Source: CAZVKN01 sp964627035 (GTDB lineage Bacteria; Electryoneota; AABM5-125-24; Hatepunaeales; Hatepunaeaceae). Taken from it: 54,521 nt of DNA. The DNA lies in assembly GCA_964627035.1 (NCBI GenBank), contig CAZVKN010000020.1:1-54521 (forward strand), in the 5' to 3' direction. A model generated the notes under the pieces. The model did not search any database and was not told where the DNA came from. It was given only the letters and a program-made list of their open reading frames with translations. Made by a program: the position numbers and the translations under genes. Below, in pieces: positions 24,201-32,521 of this stretch (position 1 is the stretch's first letter; every line of letters starts with the position of its first letter).

Positions 24201-27194
24201 AAGTGCTTCCTCGCCGCTGTTGGTGACTGTGAAGATGGTCGTCGGAGGATCATCGAGATCAAATCCGATAGGTCCGAAGAAATATTCAAGCGGGTCAACC
24301 ACGATCTGAGCTTCAGGAGCACCACCCGCTCTCAACTCTATCGCGGTCAAGGCGTCAGCGTTAAAGGTCTCGTCACCCTCAATAAAGCGGACGTCATCAA
24401 CCTCAACTTCTGCTTCAGTGCCGAAATCATAGAACACAAAGGTAAACTCTTCACCGTTCTCGAATCCGTCAACATACGGGACGTTACCGTCATTCCCGAA
24501 CGCCGCCAGACCGAGATCTTCACCCGGCTCTTCAACGACAGAATGACCTGCGCAAAGCCCAGCCTGTGTAAATATTGCAACTTCGTCACCAGCGATCAAT
24601 GCCGTCTCACGGTCTTCAACCACCCACAATGCTTCCTGAATAATGAAGCTGTGGTTAGAATCGGTGATTCTATGGAGGAAGTGATCGTCAGAATCCTGAC
24701 CGTCACCCCAGATTTCAAACTCAACTTCACCGAGGTTTTCGTTTTCAGGATCATTCCACACGATTGTCAATGTGGTGTGGTAGGTGACCTCTTCGTCAGG
24801 AGCAAGCGTGAGCATCAAATCTGTACTGCCGCCACCTGCGACACGGCGACGTCCACCGAAGTCCGTTGAGATCTGATCGTCACCGTCAGCGGTAATGTCA
24901 AAGATGACCATCTCACCGCCACCTTCATTGTGCAGGGTCAAGGCATATTCACCTTCACGCCCTATGCCGACTGCGCCGAAGAAGTAGTTTTCCTCTTCAA
25001 TGACCAGGTTCTGCTCGTTGACTTCAAGCACTCCCTCGCCAAACAGGTCAAGGAATAGAACCTCGTTTTCAGGATCGTTGGATGTGATAGTAAGCCTGCC
25101 CTCATACTGAACTTCATCACCCGGCAGGAATGCTGCTGTTACTTCGATGGATTCATCCGGTGCGATAACTTGGGGGTCATCGCCGAAGTCTGTGATGTAT
25201 TCGTTCAGGTCGGACTCTATCGGCTGCACTTCCAGATCGGAAGCACCGACGTTTGAGATAGTAAAAATCCACTCCTCGTTGTCATCAATCAATACCTGTC
25301 CGAAGAAATGTTCCATTGCGGATAGTTCGATGACCGGAGGATCAGCGGGAGTAACCGCTTCCAAATTGACACGGGAAAAACCGTCGTTCTCAAATACTTC
25401 CGGACCGCTGATAAATTCAACGCCTTCACCGATAACTTCCACCTCGAGATCTGCGTCAGCATCCCAGACGATGAATGTGAACGGCTCATCATCTTCAAAA
25501 CCGTCAATAATGTCGCTGTTTCCGTCATCACCCCAGGCGGTCACACCGGCACGCATTCCTACTTCACCGTCATCCTGAACAGCACCGCCACCGGCACACA
25601 AGCCTGCTTCGGTAAATACGCCGATTTCATCGCCAACTACCAGACTCTCGTCATCGAGAGTGACAGACTCAACCAAAATGCTGTGACTGGCATCTGTGGT
25701 GAAATAGTCGAAATGTTGTTCCTGCTCTTCTTCGGTACCGACACCGCCAAGCAGAACTTCTACATCACCGTCAGGATCGTTGCTTTCGATGGACAGGCTG
25801 CCTTCGTAGAATGACTCTTCATCAGGCGTAAAGGTAACCTCCACTCTGTAAAAGTCACCCGGACGAAGACGAACATCTTCCATATCAAAGTCCGTATCGA
25901 AAAACTCATCAGCCACAATGCCTGTGACGTGAAGATCACCCGCTGCGTCCTCATCGTTCCAGATGACCATCTCCCACACGCCGACATCACCGAGGACGAC
26001 ATTTCCGAAGAAGTATTGATAGTCTTCATCCTCATCAAATCCACCAAGCAGCAGATTGGGGTCGCCGTGAATCACGCCCTGACCTGTCAGCCGGATCTCA
26101 ACGTCACCGTCGGGATCATTGGAGCTGATTGTCAGATCGGTGGCGTAATTTTCCTCAGCATCCGGAGCGAATGTCACGACCACTTCAAGCACATCACCCG
26201 GCTCAAGGTCAGTTTCACCTTCAAAGTCAGTCGTGAACACCTCGGCGCCGGAGACGACATCTTGTATGGTCAGTGTCGAGCCGCCGCTGTTTTCGATGGA
26301 CAGTGTCCAGTCTCGCTCCTCACCGGGTTCACCTTCATTAGGTGCCAGCACCTGACCGAAGTTGTGTTGAACCGCTGACGGATCGAGGTTGGGGGGCGGG
26401 ATGTCAACACCTGAACCGGTTAAGTTCACGTTTAACTCTTCCTCATCCGGTGAGTCTGAGTTAACGGTGATCGTCGCTTCATAGTCCTGAATCTCTGCCG
26501 GAGTAAAGGTCACTGCGACATCGTGTGACTCATCGGGAGAGATAACAACGGCATCCTCACCAAAATCAATGGTGAACACATCGTTGCCATCCGCCAGCGT
26601 TACGGAAGCGACTTCCAGATCAGCGCGACCGACATTGCTGATGATCAATGTCCATTCCGCCACCTCTTCCATGATTACGTCTCCGAAATCATGGGCATCA
26701 GCGTTCAGCTCGATGTCCGGGTTTTCCGGACCGACTACCGCGGAAAGCCAGACACGATAAAAGTCATCCGCTTCCCAGAGAACCTGCTCGCGTTCATCAT
26801 CGCCGAATCCGAAGAATATCTGCGTATATTCGGTTTCATATTCTCTTTCGGCATCAGCATCCCAAAACATTGTGATGACTACATTGTTGTCCCTGTTGTC
26901 AAACCCATTTGGGTCCTCTCCATCTCCGGCATCGTCACTAAGAGCGGCGATTCCGAACGGGAAATCATCCTCACCGAGAACACCGCCGCCACCGAGAACA
27001 CCAGCCTCTGTAAATACAGCAATCTCATCACCTTCGACGAGTGGTTCCTCTCCAATGAGTGCTTCAATAACCAGAATACTCATGTTGGATTCGGCACGGT
27101 CACGATAATCCCAATGCTGGGCGAACGCCACAGGTGCAGAAGAAGTAAACAGTACAATTAAAAGAGTGAAAATCGTTAATTTATAGCGATTCAT
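21276..27194 (-). CDS. Giant acidic exported protein: repeated choice-of-anchor and Ig-like modules
   Basis: About 1972 residues from the ATG at 27194, which has GGGAGG seven bases upstream; an ATG at 27311 adds 39 residues before the signal peptide and is rejected. A Sec signal peptide precedes four copies (about residues 28, 498, 841 and 1075) of a module with the pattern S-I-L-V...V-G-D-E-I-x-V-F-T-E-A-G-L-x-x-G-G-G and F-x-F-W-D-A-D. Each copy is followed by one or more ASH/HYDIN-like domains (F-G-D-V...I-S-N-V-G...V-T-F-x-P...S-N-D-P-D). Residues about 1200-1865 are cadherin/Ig-like repeats (FTWTPQEGEDGAYDVLFTVTD). The tail YPNPFNESTTVEFGLP to KAILLR is Por type. It is extremely rich in Asp and Glu, so Ca2+ binding or salt adaptation is plausible. 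Confidence 0.87.
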   Translation of the reverse strand: MNRYKLTIFTLLIVLFTSSAPVAFAQHWDYRDRAESNMSILVIEALIGEEPLVEGDEIAVFTEAGVLGGGGVLGEDDFPFGIAALSDDAGDGEDPNGFDNRDNNVVITMFWDADAEREYETEYTQIFFGFGDDEREQVLWEADDFYRVWLSAVVGPENPDIELNADAHDFGDVIMEEVAEWTLIISNVGRADLEVASVTLADGNDVFTIDFGEDAVVISPDESHDVAVTFTPAEIQDYEATITVNSDSPDEEELNVNLTGSGVDIPPPNLDPSAVQHNFGQVLAPNEGEPGEERDWTLSIENSGGSTLTIQDVVSGAEVFTTDFEGETDLEPGDVLEVVVTFAPDAEENYATDLTISSNDPDGDVEIRLTGQGVIHGDPNLLLGGFDEDEDYQYFFGNVVLGDVGVWEMVIWNDEDAAGDLHVTGIVADEFFDTDFDMEDVRLRPGDFYRVEVTFTPDEESFYEGSLSIESNDPDGDVEVLLGGVGTEEEQEQHFDYFTTDASHSILVESVTLDDESLVVGDEIGVFTEAGLCAGGGAVQDDGEVGMRAGVTAWGDDGNSDIIDGFEDDEPFTFIVWDADADLEVEVIGEGVEFISGPEVFENDGFSRVNLEAVTPADPPVIELSAMEHFFGQVLIDDNEEWIFTISNVGASDLEVQPIESDLNEYITDFGDDPQVIAPDESIEVTAAFLPGDEVQYEGRLTITSNDPENEVLFLDLFGEGVLEVNEQNLVIEEENYFFGAVGIGREGEYALTLHNEGGGEMVIFDITADGDDQISTDFGGRRRVAGGGSTDLMLTLAPDEEVTYHTTLTIVWNDPENENLGEVEFEIWGDGQDSDDHFLHRITDSNHSFIIQEALWVVEDRETALIAGDEVAIFTQAGLCAGHSVVEEPGEDLGLAAFGNDGNVPYVDGFENGEEFTFVFYDFGTEAEVEVDDVRFIEGDETFNADALTAIELRAGGAPEAQIVVDPLEYFFGPIGFDLDDPPTTIFTVTNSGEEALTVERVVSDLDVFTTNFGDPVDLEQGESTEIEVTFDPTDTQIYYADLTIFSSDPDEGEYIVHPIGLGSDFDGHYRAFVTDRNHSILMQDLKFGDEPADIGDEVGVFTEAGYLAGRGIVEDRGEVGIAAFGDDPGTEEVVEGFVGDEAITLRFWDADQQHEYIQGEDDIDGLPDDPILWEQDGFTVFENEINIEGIIVIIVEDLDDEGYREDDEENDFDGRVTFSLRLSDNIDNPQWVFDGLVDGGDMRPDNGDLDDEQNFVWDIDNTTVDNRDGSESATFDLQFHVTGDNGENIPKVVQVLVHDVDLPISPTDEAPDIDDEDDVIVLEEDGAPWVGDINGWFADPDDWDGDMVFTIIPLGEDPDDIVNIQIDDDNIMTITPEDNMSGACVATIRADNRVEGRDFFNLPQENVRSARSVRNDGPRRDEPIFFDFNILVIDDPDAPIIETYIYDGDEIDVTELDEVDAEVDEGQELVFSLTVVDVDTEPEDLEWVVDPGELPDGWETEVDDEATITFTWTPQEGEDGAYDVLFTVTDPEDQSDAITVHINAIAVNQDPIITEINDEDVRDQDEYGTEVNENEELVLQFEGFDGDEGHGDDILWWADPEDPWEIDENGRFTWTPGFEISGTVDEEFAVNVFAGDGEAFDRMLVNITVINVNREPAVEAAIDDMAINEDSGVNVLDDNLNDNFSDADVNVDDDALTFTAVSADPDMLMIDEDAVAGGELLVTPAANYHGDPIAITVTATDRHDAAISFDFNVTVNPINDAPTAFNLLTPENDAVVQNEDETVDFTWEASENVDFEDDNITYDVTFTIGEQTYTVEDLDNNEYSDMNVDAMLDELGLDRSERHDVSWTVVADDNAGLTTEAANASFTFVILLDAVNDLDPGVVTEFYMSNSYPNPFNESTTVEFGLPIASDVVVSVWDMHGRKIAELASGHHAVGRYEAVWHAGDVTSGVYIIRFESEQFQAMRKAILLR

Positions 27195-27552
27195 TTTCCC
27201 TCCCTGAAGGTTAGGGCAATAAGCCGTACTAAGACCCATCGTAAATCGTAACATTCTGCTCGCCCCCTGCAGTTTGTCACCCTCGCGACCAGCACAAAGT
27301 AACGGAAACATAAAACTATTTATAAATTTTGTTAAAAGTAATGTGATTAGCCTGCCATGTCAAGTAATAATCCCTGTTAACAAGTAACAATATCCGAACT
27401 TGTTCATAGAATGCAAACAAAAACCTTGACATTACGGCTAAATTGATTTCAATTACAAAATAGTGATGAATTATTCTTCATGAGTTGACACAGCTCACCT
27501 CAAAGTAAATAAGTCCCCACAAAATTCGGTTCTTCGCTGTTTTGTGTAGTTG
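27195..27552. other. Upstream region of the giant gene, no gene seen
   Basis: AT-rich DNA before the repeat cluster at 27553-27704. It must carry the promoter of the minus-strand giant gene starting at 27194. No confident promoter motif or RNA gene was recognised. The first part (27195-27311) can be read as an in-frame extension of that gene but looks non-coding. Confidence 0.5.
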
Positions 27553-27704
27553 AGTTCAGAGTTCAGGCTTCAGCCTGTGTGCGAGGAAGACACGCTGAAG
27601 AATCTATCCGATAAAACTAAATAACCGCTGTCAAGTCGCCGTGCCTGACAGCCATCTAATTGATATTGCATAGATTATGCTGTCAACCGCGGTGGGTTGA
27701 CAGC
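27553..27704. repeat. Composite repeat: TTCAGAG unit plus double-hairpin element
   Basis: An AGTTCAGAGTTCAGGCTTCA unit (27553-27600), with an inner GGCTTCAGCC palindrome and GACACGCTGAAG at its end, runs straight into a decayed left terminal repeat (TATCCGATAA, 27605). Hairpin 1 follows at 27627-27652 (loop GTCGCCGTG) and hairpin 2 at 27679-27704 (loop CCGCGGTGGG). The loop pentamers CGCCG and CGGTG still pair, using one G-U. The element ends 12 bases from the stop of the 1455-residue protein gene. Confidence 0.85.
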
Positions 27705-27715
27705 GGAATTACATC

Positions 27716-30700
27716 TTATTTCAACAAAACAGCCTTTCGGATCTGAATGAACGATCCGGTTTCAAATTTGTAGCAGTATATCCCGCTGGCGAAACTTCCA
27801 CCGTCAATCACTGTTGTAAAGCTGCCCGCCGGATGAGGCTTGTTCACCAACGTGGCAACACTTCTACCCGCTGAATCATACAGCGTCAGTTTAACATCTC
27901 CCGGCTCCGGCAGATCATACCTAATGACCGCACTGGAGTTGAACGGATTTGGATATGCCTGATGAAGTGCAAACCGATCAGGAACCGCTGATCCGTCCCG
28001 CAGCCTACCGATGACAATACCATCATCAGAATATCTGGGTTCTCCTTTGATCCAATCAATGTCAAGCTCGATCTCTTCAGTTCCGTTCCAGCCTGTCAAG
28101 TTAAAACTGACCCCCTCTGTCATCCTGTCGCTGTCCCACACAGCCAATCCGAGTTTGCCGTCCATGCTCCGAGCACCGCTTCCGACCGGCTCACCGTTGT
28201 AATCTGCAGAGATTTCCAACACCGTCTCCGGTACACCGAGGAGCAGGAGACTAAGCGATTTTTCTGTCGGGACAACCGTCTGGAAATGCTGCAACTCAGG
28301 AGGTAGTGAGACAAAATCCGGTTCAACCTCTTCAAGCTGATATATTAGTTCACCATCTTCCCGAGCGTTGAGCTGATAACCTTCACCCTCGCGCATGTCG
28401 CCGATATTGCTAAAGTTGAACTCAGGAATGTAGAATCTGCCTCGCCCGTTTTTTACTATGACAAGGTTGTCTTCAATGCCCGCAAGCGCAACCCGTGCAT
28501 CTATCGGAATGCGAGGATAGTATGAAATCATCTGCCAACCTGCGTCCAGCTCAATCATCCTGTCCGCAGCCAAGCCTTCGCCAAGTACCTCAATTTGATC
28601 ATCAGCGGACATCCTGAACATGTAGCCTTCCGAGAAGTCCCATCCAGGGATATTGATAAAGTCATCGAAATCAGGAGCATAGAATCTACCCTGATCGTCC
28701 TTAACCAGCATCAGAGTTCCGTTTTCCACCAGTCGGCGAGTCATTGTGCGAATGTCGTCGTCATCGGGGATCAGGTTCAGCGATACCATATTCCAGCCGA
28801 AGTCGAAGCTCAAAACACGCTGAGTGATTCCCCCTTCAAATGAAACCGTTACCGCAACAGGAAGCTCAACAGCATCACCGCGACCGAAGTGATCAAACCG
28901 GATGTTCGCTGTCAGTTCGTCATCCTCGGGGAAATGATGTGTGTCGAGAGAGAGATTAAACCACAGCGGTTCGTCTTCAGAAACGATCCCCTGTGACGGA
29001 TCAAGCTCCAGCCAGTCATCGCGCTGATCGAGGTGCCAAATTGCGACCTCGTCGTCTGCACCGCCGTCAGACATCCCGATCATCGTCCAGTTATGCGAGT
29101 CGTAATCACGGGTTATCTGCAGTCCGCTGGCTCGACCGCCTTCCGGCTCTTCAAAGTTGATGACCTCTATGTAATCACCGGTCTCCGGATCACACTTGGT
29201 CAGACGAAGTGACCAATCATCCAGACGTGAGAACAGATAAAGTGGATAGCCGTCAGGGTCGTCAGGATAATATGCCAAAGCATAGACGCCCGGTCTGTCT
29301 TCGGGGCGTTCAATCTCCTGCACAAAGTTTCCCTCCAGATCCATTGCTACAAGGTCTTGATTCCGCCCGGCGACCCAAAGAAGGTTGTTGTCCTCGTCCC
29401 ATGCAAATCCATGGTTGGGGTTGTACGGACCTTCAAGCTCAGTGACAAGATCACCGTCGGTAGTGAAACCGTAAACAGTTCGCTCGTCACTCCCCCAGAT
29501 AAGCTCACCGTCGTAAGCCAGATCACGCATTCCCAACCGGGAATCGCCGAACTGCTCGAAACTGCGAACTACCTCACCTTCGCTGTCTACAACGTAAATC
29601 TGATTTGGTTCCCTGCCGTTGTTACCACCGGATATAAAGAAATGATCGTCAGCAAAAACTACACCCTGCAGATTGCGGTCTTCTATGATTTCGTGAACAG
29701 GCATAATTTCCATAAGCTCCAAAGCCTCTCTATCTTCATCATCCGGGAAAACTGTAATGTCGGTGGAAAACGGGACAGGTCCGTCTCCTTCATTTTCCGC
29801 ATTGAAGCGAGCGATAAACCTTTCATCACCGTTTATAACAAACTCTGCATCCTGAACCGACAGTTCAAATGTACCGTAGCGCATCTCAATGTCGAATTCC
29901 ATTTCGTCATCCGGTTCAAGGTGAATTGCTTCGGCAAAGGGAAGAAAGTTTTCAGCGTCACAACTCAACATATAATCCCATGCAGGCACCTCATCAAACT
30001 GATATTCGCCGTTCTCATTGCTGATGGCTTCATAGTCTCCCGGTGGAAGAGTTACAACCGCTCCTTCAATGGCATCACCACTCTCAAGGTCTGTTACAAC
30101 TCCGCTGATTGAGCCGTAGCCTTCAGCCCCAAGTCCGGTGAAATTCAGCTCAATCGGTGATTCAACCTCCGGATCGTTGTGTTCAAGGAATATTACTCCT
30201 TCATAAACCCCCTGCTCATCAGGAGCAAAGAAGATGGTGAACGATTCGCGCTGCCCAGGTGCTACCCGACGCGAGCTGAAGTCGAAGCTGAGATTGTCTT
30301 CAAGCTCTTCCGAAGCAGTCAGGCGAACGTGCAGACCGGTGGCACCTTCATCGTCGTTAGAATTTTCAATGGTGAATTCAACCTCACCCGGATCACCCTC
30401 AGGCACCGCGACCACCTGCGGGAGGTCAACGTCAACCGCTATTTCGGGTGGATAACCGACATGAAAGTCCATGCCGAAAACGTGAGGTTCCAACGGAATA
30501 TCGTCTCTCGACACACGGTGGTACATCACGGGGTTTTCTGTAGCAGACCCCTCAACTTGGGGAATACCGCCCGGATCAAGGTCAAGTATGTAGCTTATGT
30601 GAAGAAAGTCATCAACCACCTCAGCCAAGGAGCACCAGGCTTCACACAGGCAATCTCCTGCATCCTCATCGGGTGAGGGTGTTTCCGTTAGATTTATCGC

Positions 30701-32083
30701 CTGTGACCATGTCGAGCCGCCATCTGCTGAAGCTGAACAATAAATCTCGCCGTTTACATAACGCTGACCGTTCTCATTCTGTGGTCCCCGATCATTCTCA
30801 GGATAACGGGTGAAGATACAATAGAGTGTGCCGTCTTCAGCAACACCGATGGAGGGATAACTCAGGTTTGCCCGCCAGGCACCGATATTGCCCTGAACAT
30901 TGTACCGTCCTGATGCGATCAGACTGAACTGCTCCGAATCACGATCCCAGTGCCACAGTAGATTATGCTGTTCATCGTATCGTCGTTGCTGATTACCGAT
31001 AGCTTCGGCGAGCATCGGGGTCGAAAATACGACATGCAGGTTTTCGTCGTCATCGTAACAGGCATCAATGTACAGGTAAGGTCTTAACGTGTCACCAACA
31101 TAAAACGGATCATCATCATCCATGTCATCGTCCGGGCGCAAAACCTGCGTGATATTCCACTGGTCATCAAAGTCGAACTCCTCGCCATCCTCAGACTCAA
31201 TTACAATGATATCATTGTTAGCAGCAGCGACACCGGCTAACCCGGGCCAATCTCCCCATTCATTCTGACCGTATGCAGGACTGAAGTAGATCAGTGCTAC
31301 ATGATCGCTGACGTTGGAAGCAGCAGCCGTGTAACCTAAGACTTTGGTGATACCGACAATGACAGGATCCTCAAACTCCCACTCTTCCTCTTCTTCGTCC
31401 ATTGTTCCCTGATTATACTGGAGGTCAACAGGATTATTGCCTTGATTTCCATCAGCGGCATACCAGCGAGCCAAAGTATGGCTTCTGCCGCTGCGGTCAA
31501 TAGTTCCGTGGGGCCATACGACAAAATTATTGTTGTCGTCATTAGGCATCATAAATTGAGAGAATTCACCTTCACCCAGGTCAGCATCAGATGAGAGGAA
31601 CAGTCGGATAGCGTTGTTTTGATTGGCGTGATAAATTGCGATAGGACCGGTTTCCTCCGAATACCCCATGTTGACGTATCCTGCACGTGGAAGATCCCCG
31701 TTGACGGCAACACCATCTTCAAACTGAGGTTCATCGTCAATCACATAGTTGTAGAAAACCTCTCTATCGCCAACGACCGGATTGTTTTGGTCATCCGATC
31801 TCATCCAGACAATGTGGACGTTCCCATCGTCATCAAGCACTATCTGTTTTGATACTGTACCGTTTGCCTGATAATCGTAATAAGTAGTTCCGACCTGAAT
31901 GCGTTCACCGACAATGTCCGCTTCATCGCGGTTTGGGTCGTAGGATCCCTCGGCAACCTGCACTGCAAAGTCAGGAGTTTCCATGCCTGTCAATGCTTTC
32001 GGCAACTGTTCCGCTGACATAGCCCAAGCTGACCAGCATAGAACCGCCATTAAAAGTATTAATATGATATTCTTACCTCGCAT
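27716..32083 (-). CDS. Giant acidic exported protein: Asp-box, anchor, CarboxypepD_reg-like and propeller modules
   Basis: A 1455-residue secreted protein. A signal peptide ends near residue 22. Residues about 60-540 look like a sialidase/BNR-type propeller, with the Asp-box SADGGSTWSQ near 460. An ASH-like domain lies around 555-650, and a carboxypeptidase-regulatory-like domain at about 655-740 (SISGVVTDLESGDAIEGAVV). A propeller module with GMRDLAYDGELIWG follows (about 815-1040) and is shared with four other places in the window. Twin G-W-N-M-V-S/G-W-Q-M-I-S modules lie at about 1100-1270. The tail YPNPFNSSAVIRYDLP through KAVLLK is Por type. Glycan binding is a guess from the Asp-box; the catalytic residues of true sialidases were not identified. 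Confidence 0.86.
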   Translation of the reverse strand: MRGKNIILILLMAVLCWSAWAMSAEQLPKALTGMETPDFAVQVAEGSYDPNRDEADIVGERIQVGTTYYDYQANGTVSKQIVLDDDGNVHIVWMRSDDQNNPVVGDREVFYNYVIDDEPQFEDGVAVNGDLPRAGYVNMGYSEETGPIAIYHANQNNAIRLFLSSDADLGEGEFSQFMMPNDDNNNFVVWPHGTIDRSGRSHTLARWYAADGNQGNNPVDLQYNQGTMDEEEEEWEFEDPVIVGITKVLGYTAAASNVSDHVALIYFSPAYGQNEWGDWPGLAGVAAANNDIIVIESEDGEEFDFDDQWNITQVLRPDDDMDDDDPFYVGDTLRPYLYIDACYDDDENLHVVFSTPMLAEAIGNQQRRYDEQHNLLWHWDRDSEQFSLIASGRYNVQGNIGAWRANLSYPSIGVAEDGTLYCIFTRYPENDRGPQNENGQRYVNGEIYCSASADGGSTWSQAINLTETPSPDEDAGDCLCEAWCSLAEVVDDFLHISYILDLDPGGIPQVEGSATENPVMYHRVSRDDIPLEPHVFGMDFHVGYPPEIAVDVDLPQVVAVPEGDPGEVEFTIENSNDDEGATGLHVRLTASEELEDNLSFDFSSRRVAPGQRESFTIFFAPDEQGVYEGVIFLEHNDPEVESPIELNFTGLGAEGYGSISGVVTDLESGDAIEGAVVTLPPGDYEAISNENGEYQFDEVPAWDYMLSCDAENFLPFAEAIHLEPDDEMEFDIEMRYGTFELSVQDAEFVINGDERFIARFNAENEGDGPVPFSTDITVFPDDEDREALELMEIMPVHEIIEDRNLQGVVFADDHFFISGGNNGREPNQIYVVDSEGEVVRSFEQFGDSRLGMRDLAYDGELIWGSDERTVYGFTTDGDLVTELEGPYNPNHGFAWDEDNNLLWVAGRNQDLVAMDLEGNFVQEIERPEDRPGVYALAYYPDDPDGYPLYLFSRLDDWSLRLTKCDPETGDYIEVINFEEPEGGRASGLQITRDYDSHNWTMIGMSDGGADDEVAIWHLDQRDDWLELDPSQGIVSEDEPLWFNLSLDTHHFPEDDELTANIRFDHFGRGDAVELPVAVTVSFEGGITQRVLSFDFGWNMVSLNLIPDDDDIRTMTRRLVENGTLMLVKDDQGRFYAPDFDDFINIPGWDFSEGYMFRMSADDQIEVLGEGLAADRMIELDAGWQMISYYPRIPIDARVALAGIEDNLVIVKNGRGRFYIPEFNFSNIGDMREGEGYQLNAREDGELIYQLEEVEPDFVSLPPELQHFQTVVPTEKSLSLLLLGVPETVLEISADYNGEPVGSGARSMDGKLGLAVWDSDRMTEGVSFNLTGWNGTEEIELDIDWIKGEPRYSDDGIVIGRLRDGSAVPDRFALHQAYPNPFNSSAVIRYDLPEPGDVKLTLYDSAGRSVATLVNKPHPAGSFTTVIDGGSFASGIYCYKFETGSFIQIRKAVLLK

Positions 32084-32172
32084 TGTACCTCCCGAGTTAC
32101 GAAGTTCAAGATTTAGTGGAAAGATTTCTTGTCAGCAGTGCGAGTGAGAAGTTCTAATTTGACTTAATGTCT

Positions 32173-32272
32173 GCTGTCAACCCGCCGTGGTTGACAGCCC
32201 AACTTACGCAATATCAGCAAGGTGGCTGTCAGGTGCGGCGACCTGACAGCGGATAATTGGTATTATCGGACA
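32173..32272. repeat. Double-hairpin element, inverted orientation
   Basis: Hairpin 2 type first (32173-32198, loop CCCGCCGTGG), then hairpin 1 type (32225-32250, stem GCTGTCAGG/CCTGACAGC, loop TGCGGCGA), then the right terminal repeat TATTATCGGACA (32261-32272). Relative to copy 1 the whole element is reversed. The complementary loop pentamers are intact. Confidence 0.88.
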
Positions 32273-32409
32273 GGCTCGCAGACAGGAATCCAATCTTGTA
32301 TTGATTTTCTGGACTCCCGCCTTCGCGGGAGTGACGGGAATAATGAATACTTCAAAGAACTCATTCCCGTCCGTCCTGCAGTGACAGGAAAGTCACTGCT
32401 CCCATTTTG

Positions 32410-32519
32410 GCTATCAGGTCGCCGCACCTGACAGCAAACATATTGTTCACTATAATGTAGTCGTGGTTGTCTCAACCGCGACGTCGAACTTGAGACAGCC
32501 CGACTACAATAATATGTTG
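32410..32519. repeat. Double-hairpin element, diverged copy with a rebuilt long stem
   Basis: Hairpin 1 is near consensus (32410-32435, loop TCGCCGCA). Hairpin 2 has been replaced by a longer imperfect stem (32456-32509) running TGTAGTCG then TTGTCTCAA on one side and TTGAGACA then CGACTACA on the other. An outer AACATATTG (32437-32445)/CAATAATATGTT (32508-32519) pairing extends it. The base changes are on both sides of the stem. It ends three bases from the stop codon of the 2901-residue protein gene. Confidence 0.75.
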
Positions 32520-32521
32520 CC

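Larger units (their letters stand above)
32084..32521. other. 438-base intergenic region filled with repeats
   Basis: The gap between two giant genes on the same strand holds two double-hairpin copies (32173-32272 and 32410-32519, in opposite orientations) and, between them, a GTCATTCC-type fragment (about 32281-32338, with ACTCCCGCCTTCGCGGGAGT) followed by AATACTTCAAAGAACTCA, which recurs in similar form at about 42395-42412. The promoter of the 1455-residue gene must lie in the first 90 bases. No gene seen. Confidence 0.7.

Noticed and set aside
22419..24869. Several long plus-strand frames opposite the giant protein genes (for example 22419-23048 and 23940-24869)
   Set aside because: They mirror acidic, codon-biased minus-strand coding sequence; the minus-strand frame shows clear domain repeats and a signal peptide.
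27195..27311. Longer start of the 1972-residue protein
   Set aside because: It would bury the signal peptide behind 39 residues, and the ATG at 27194 has a much better ribosome binding site.
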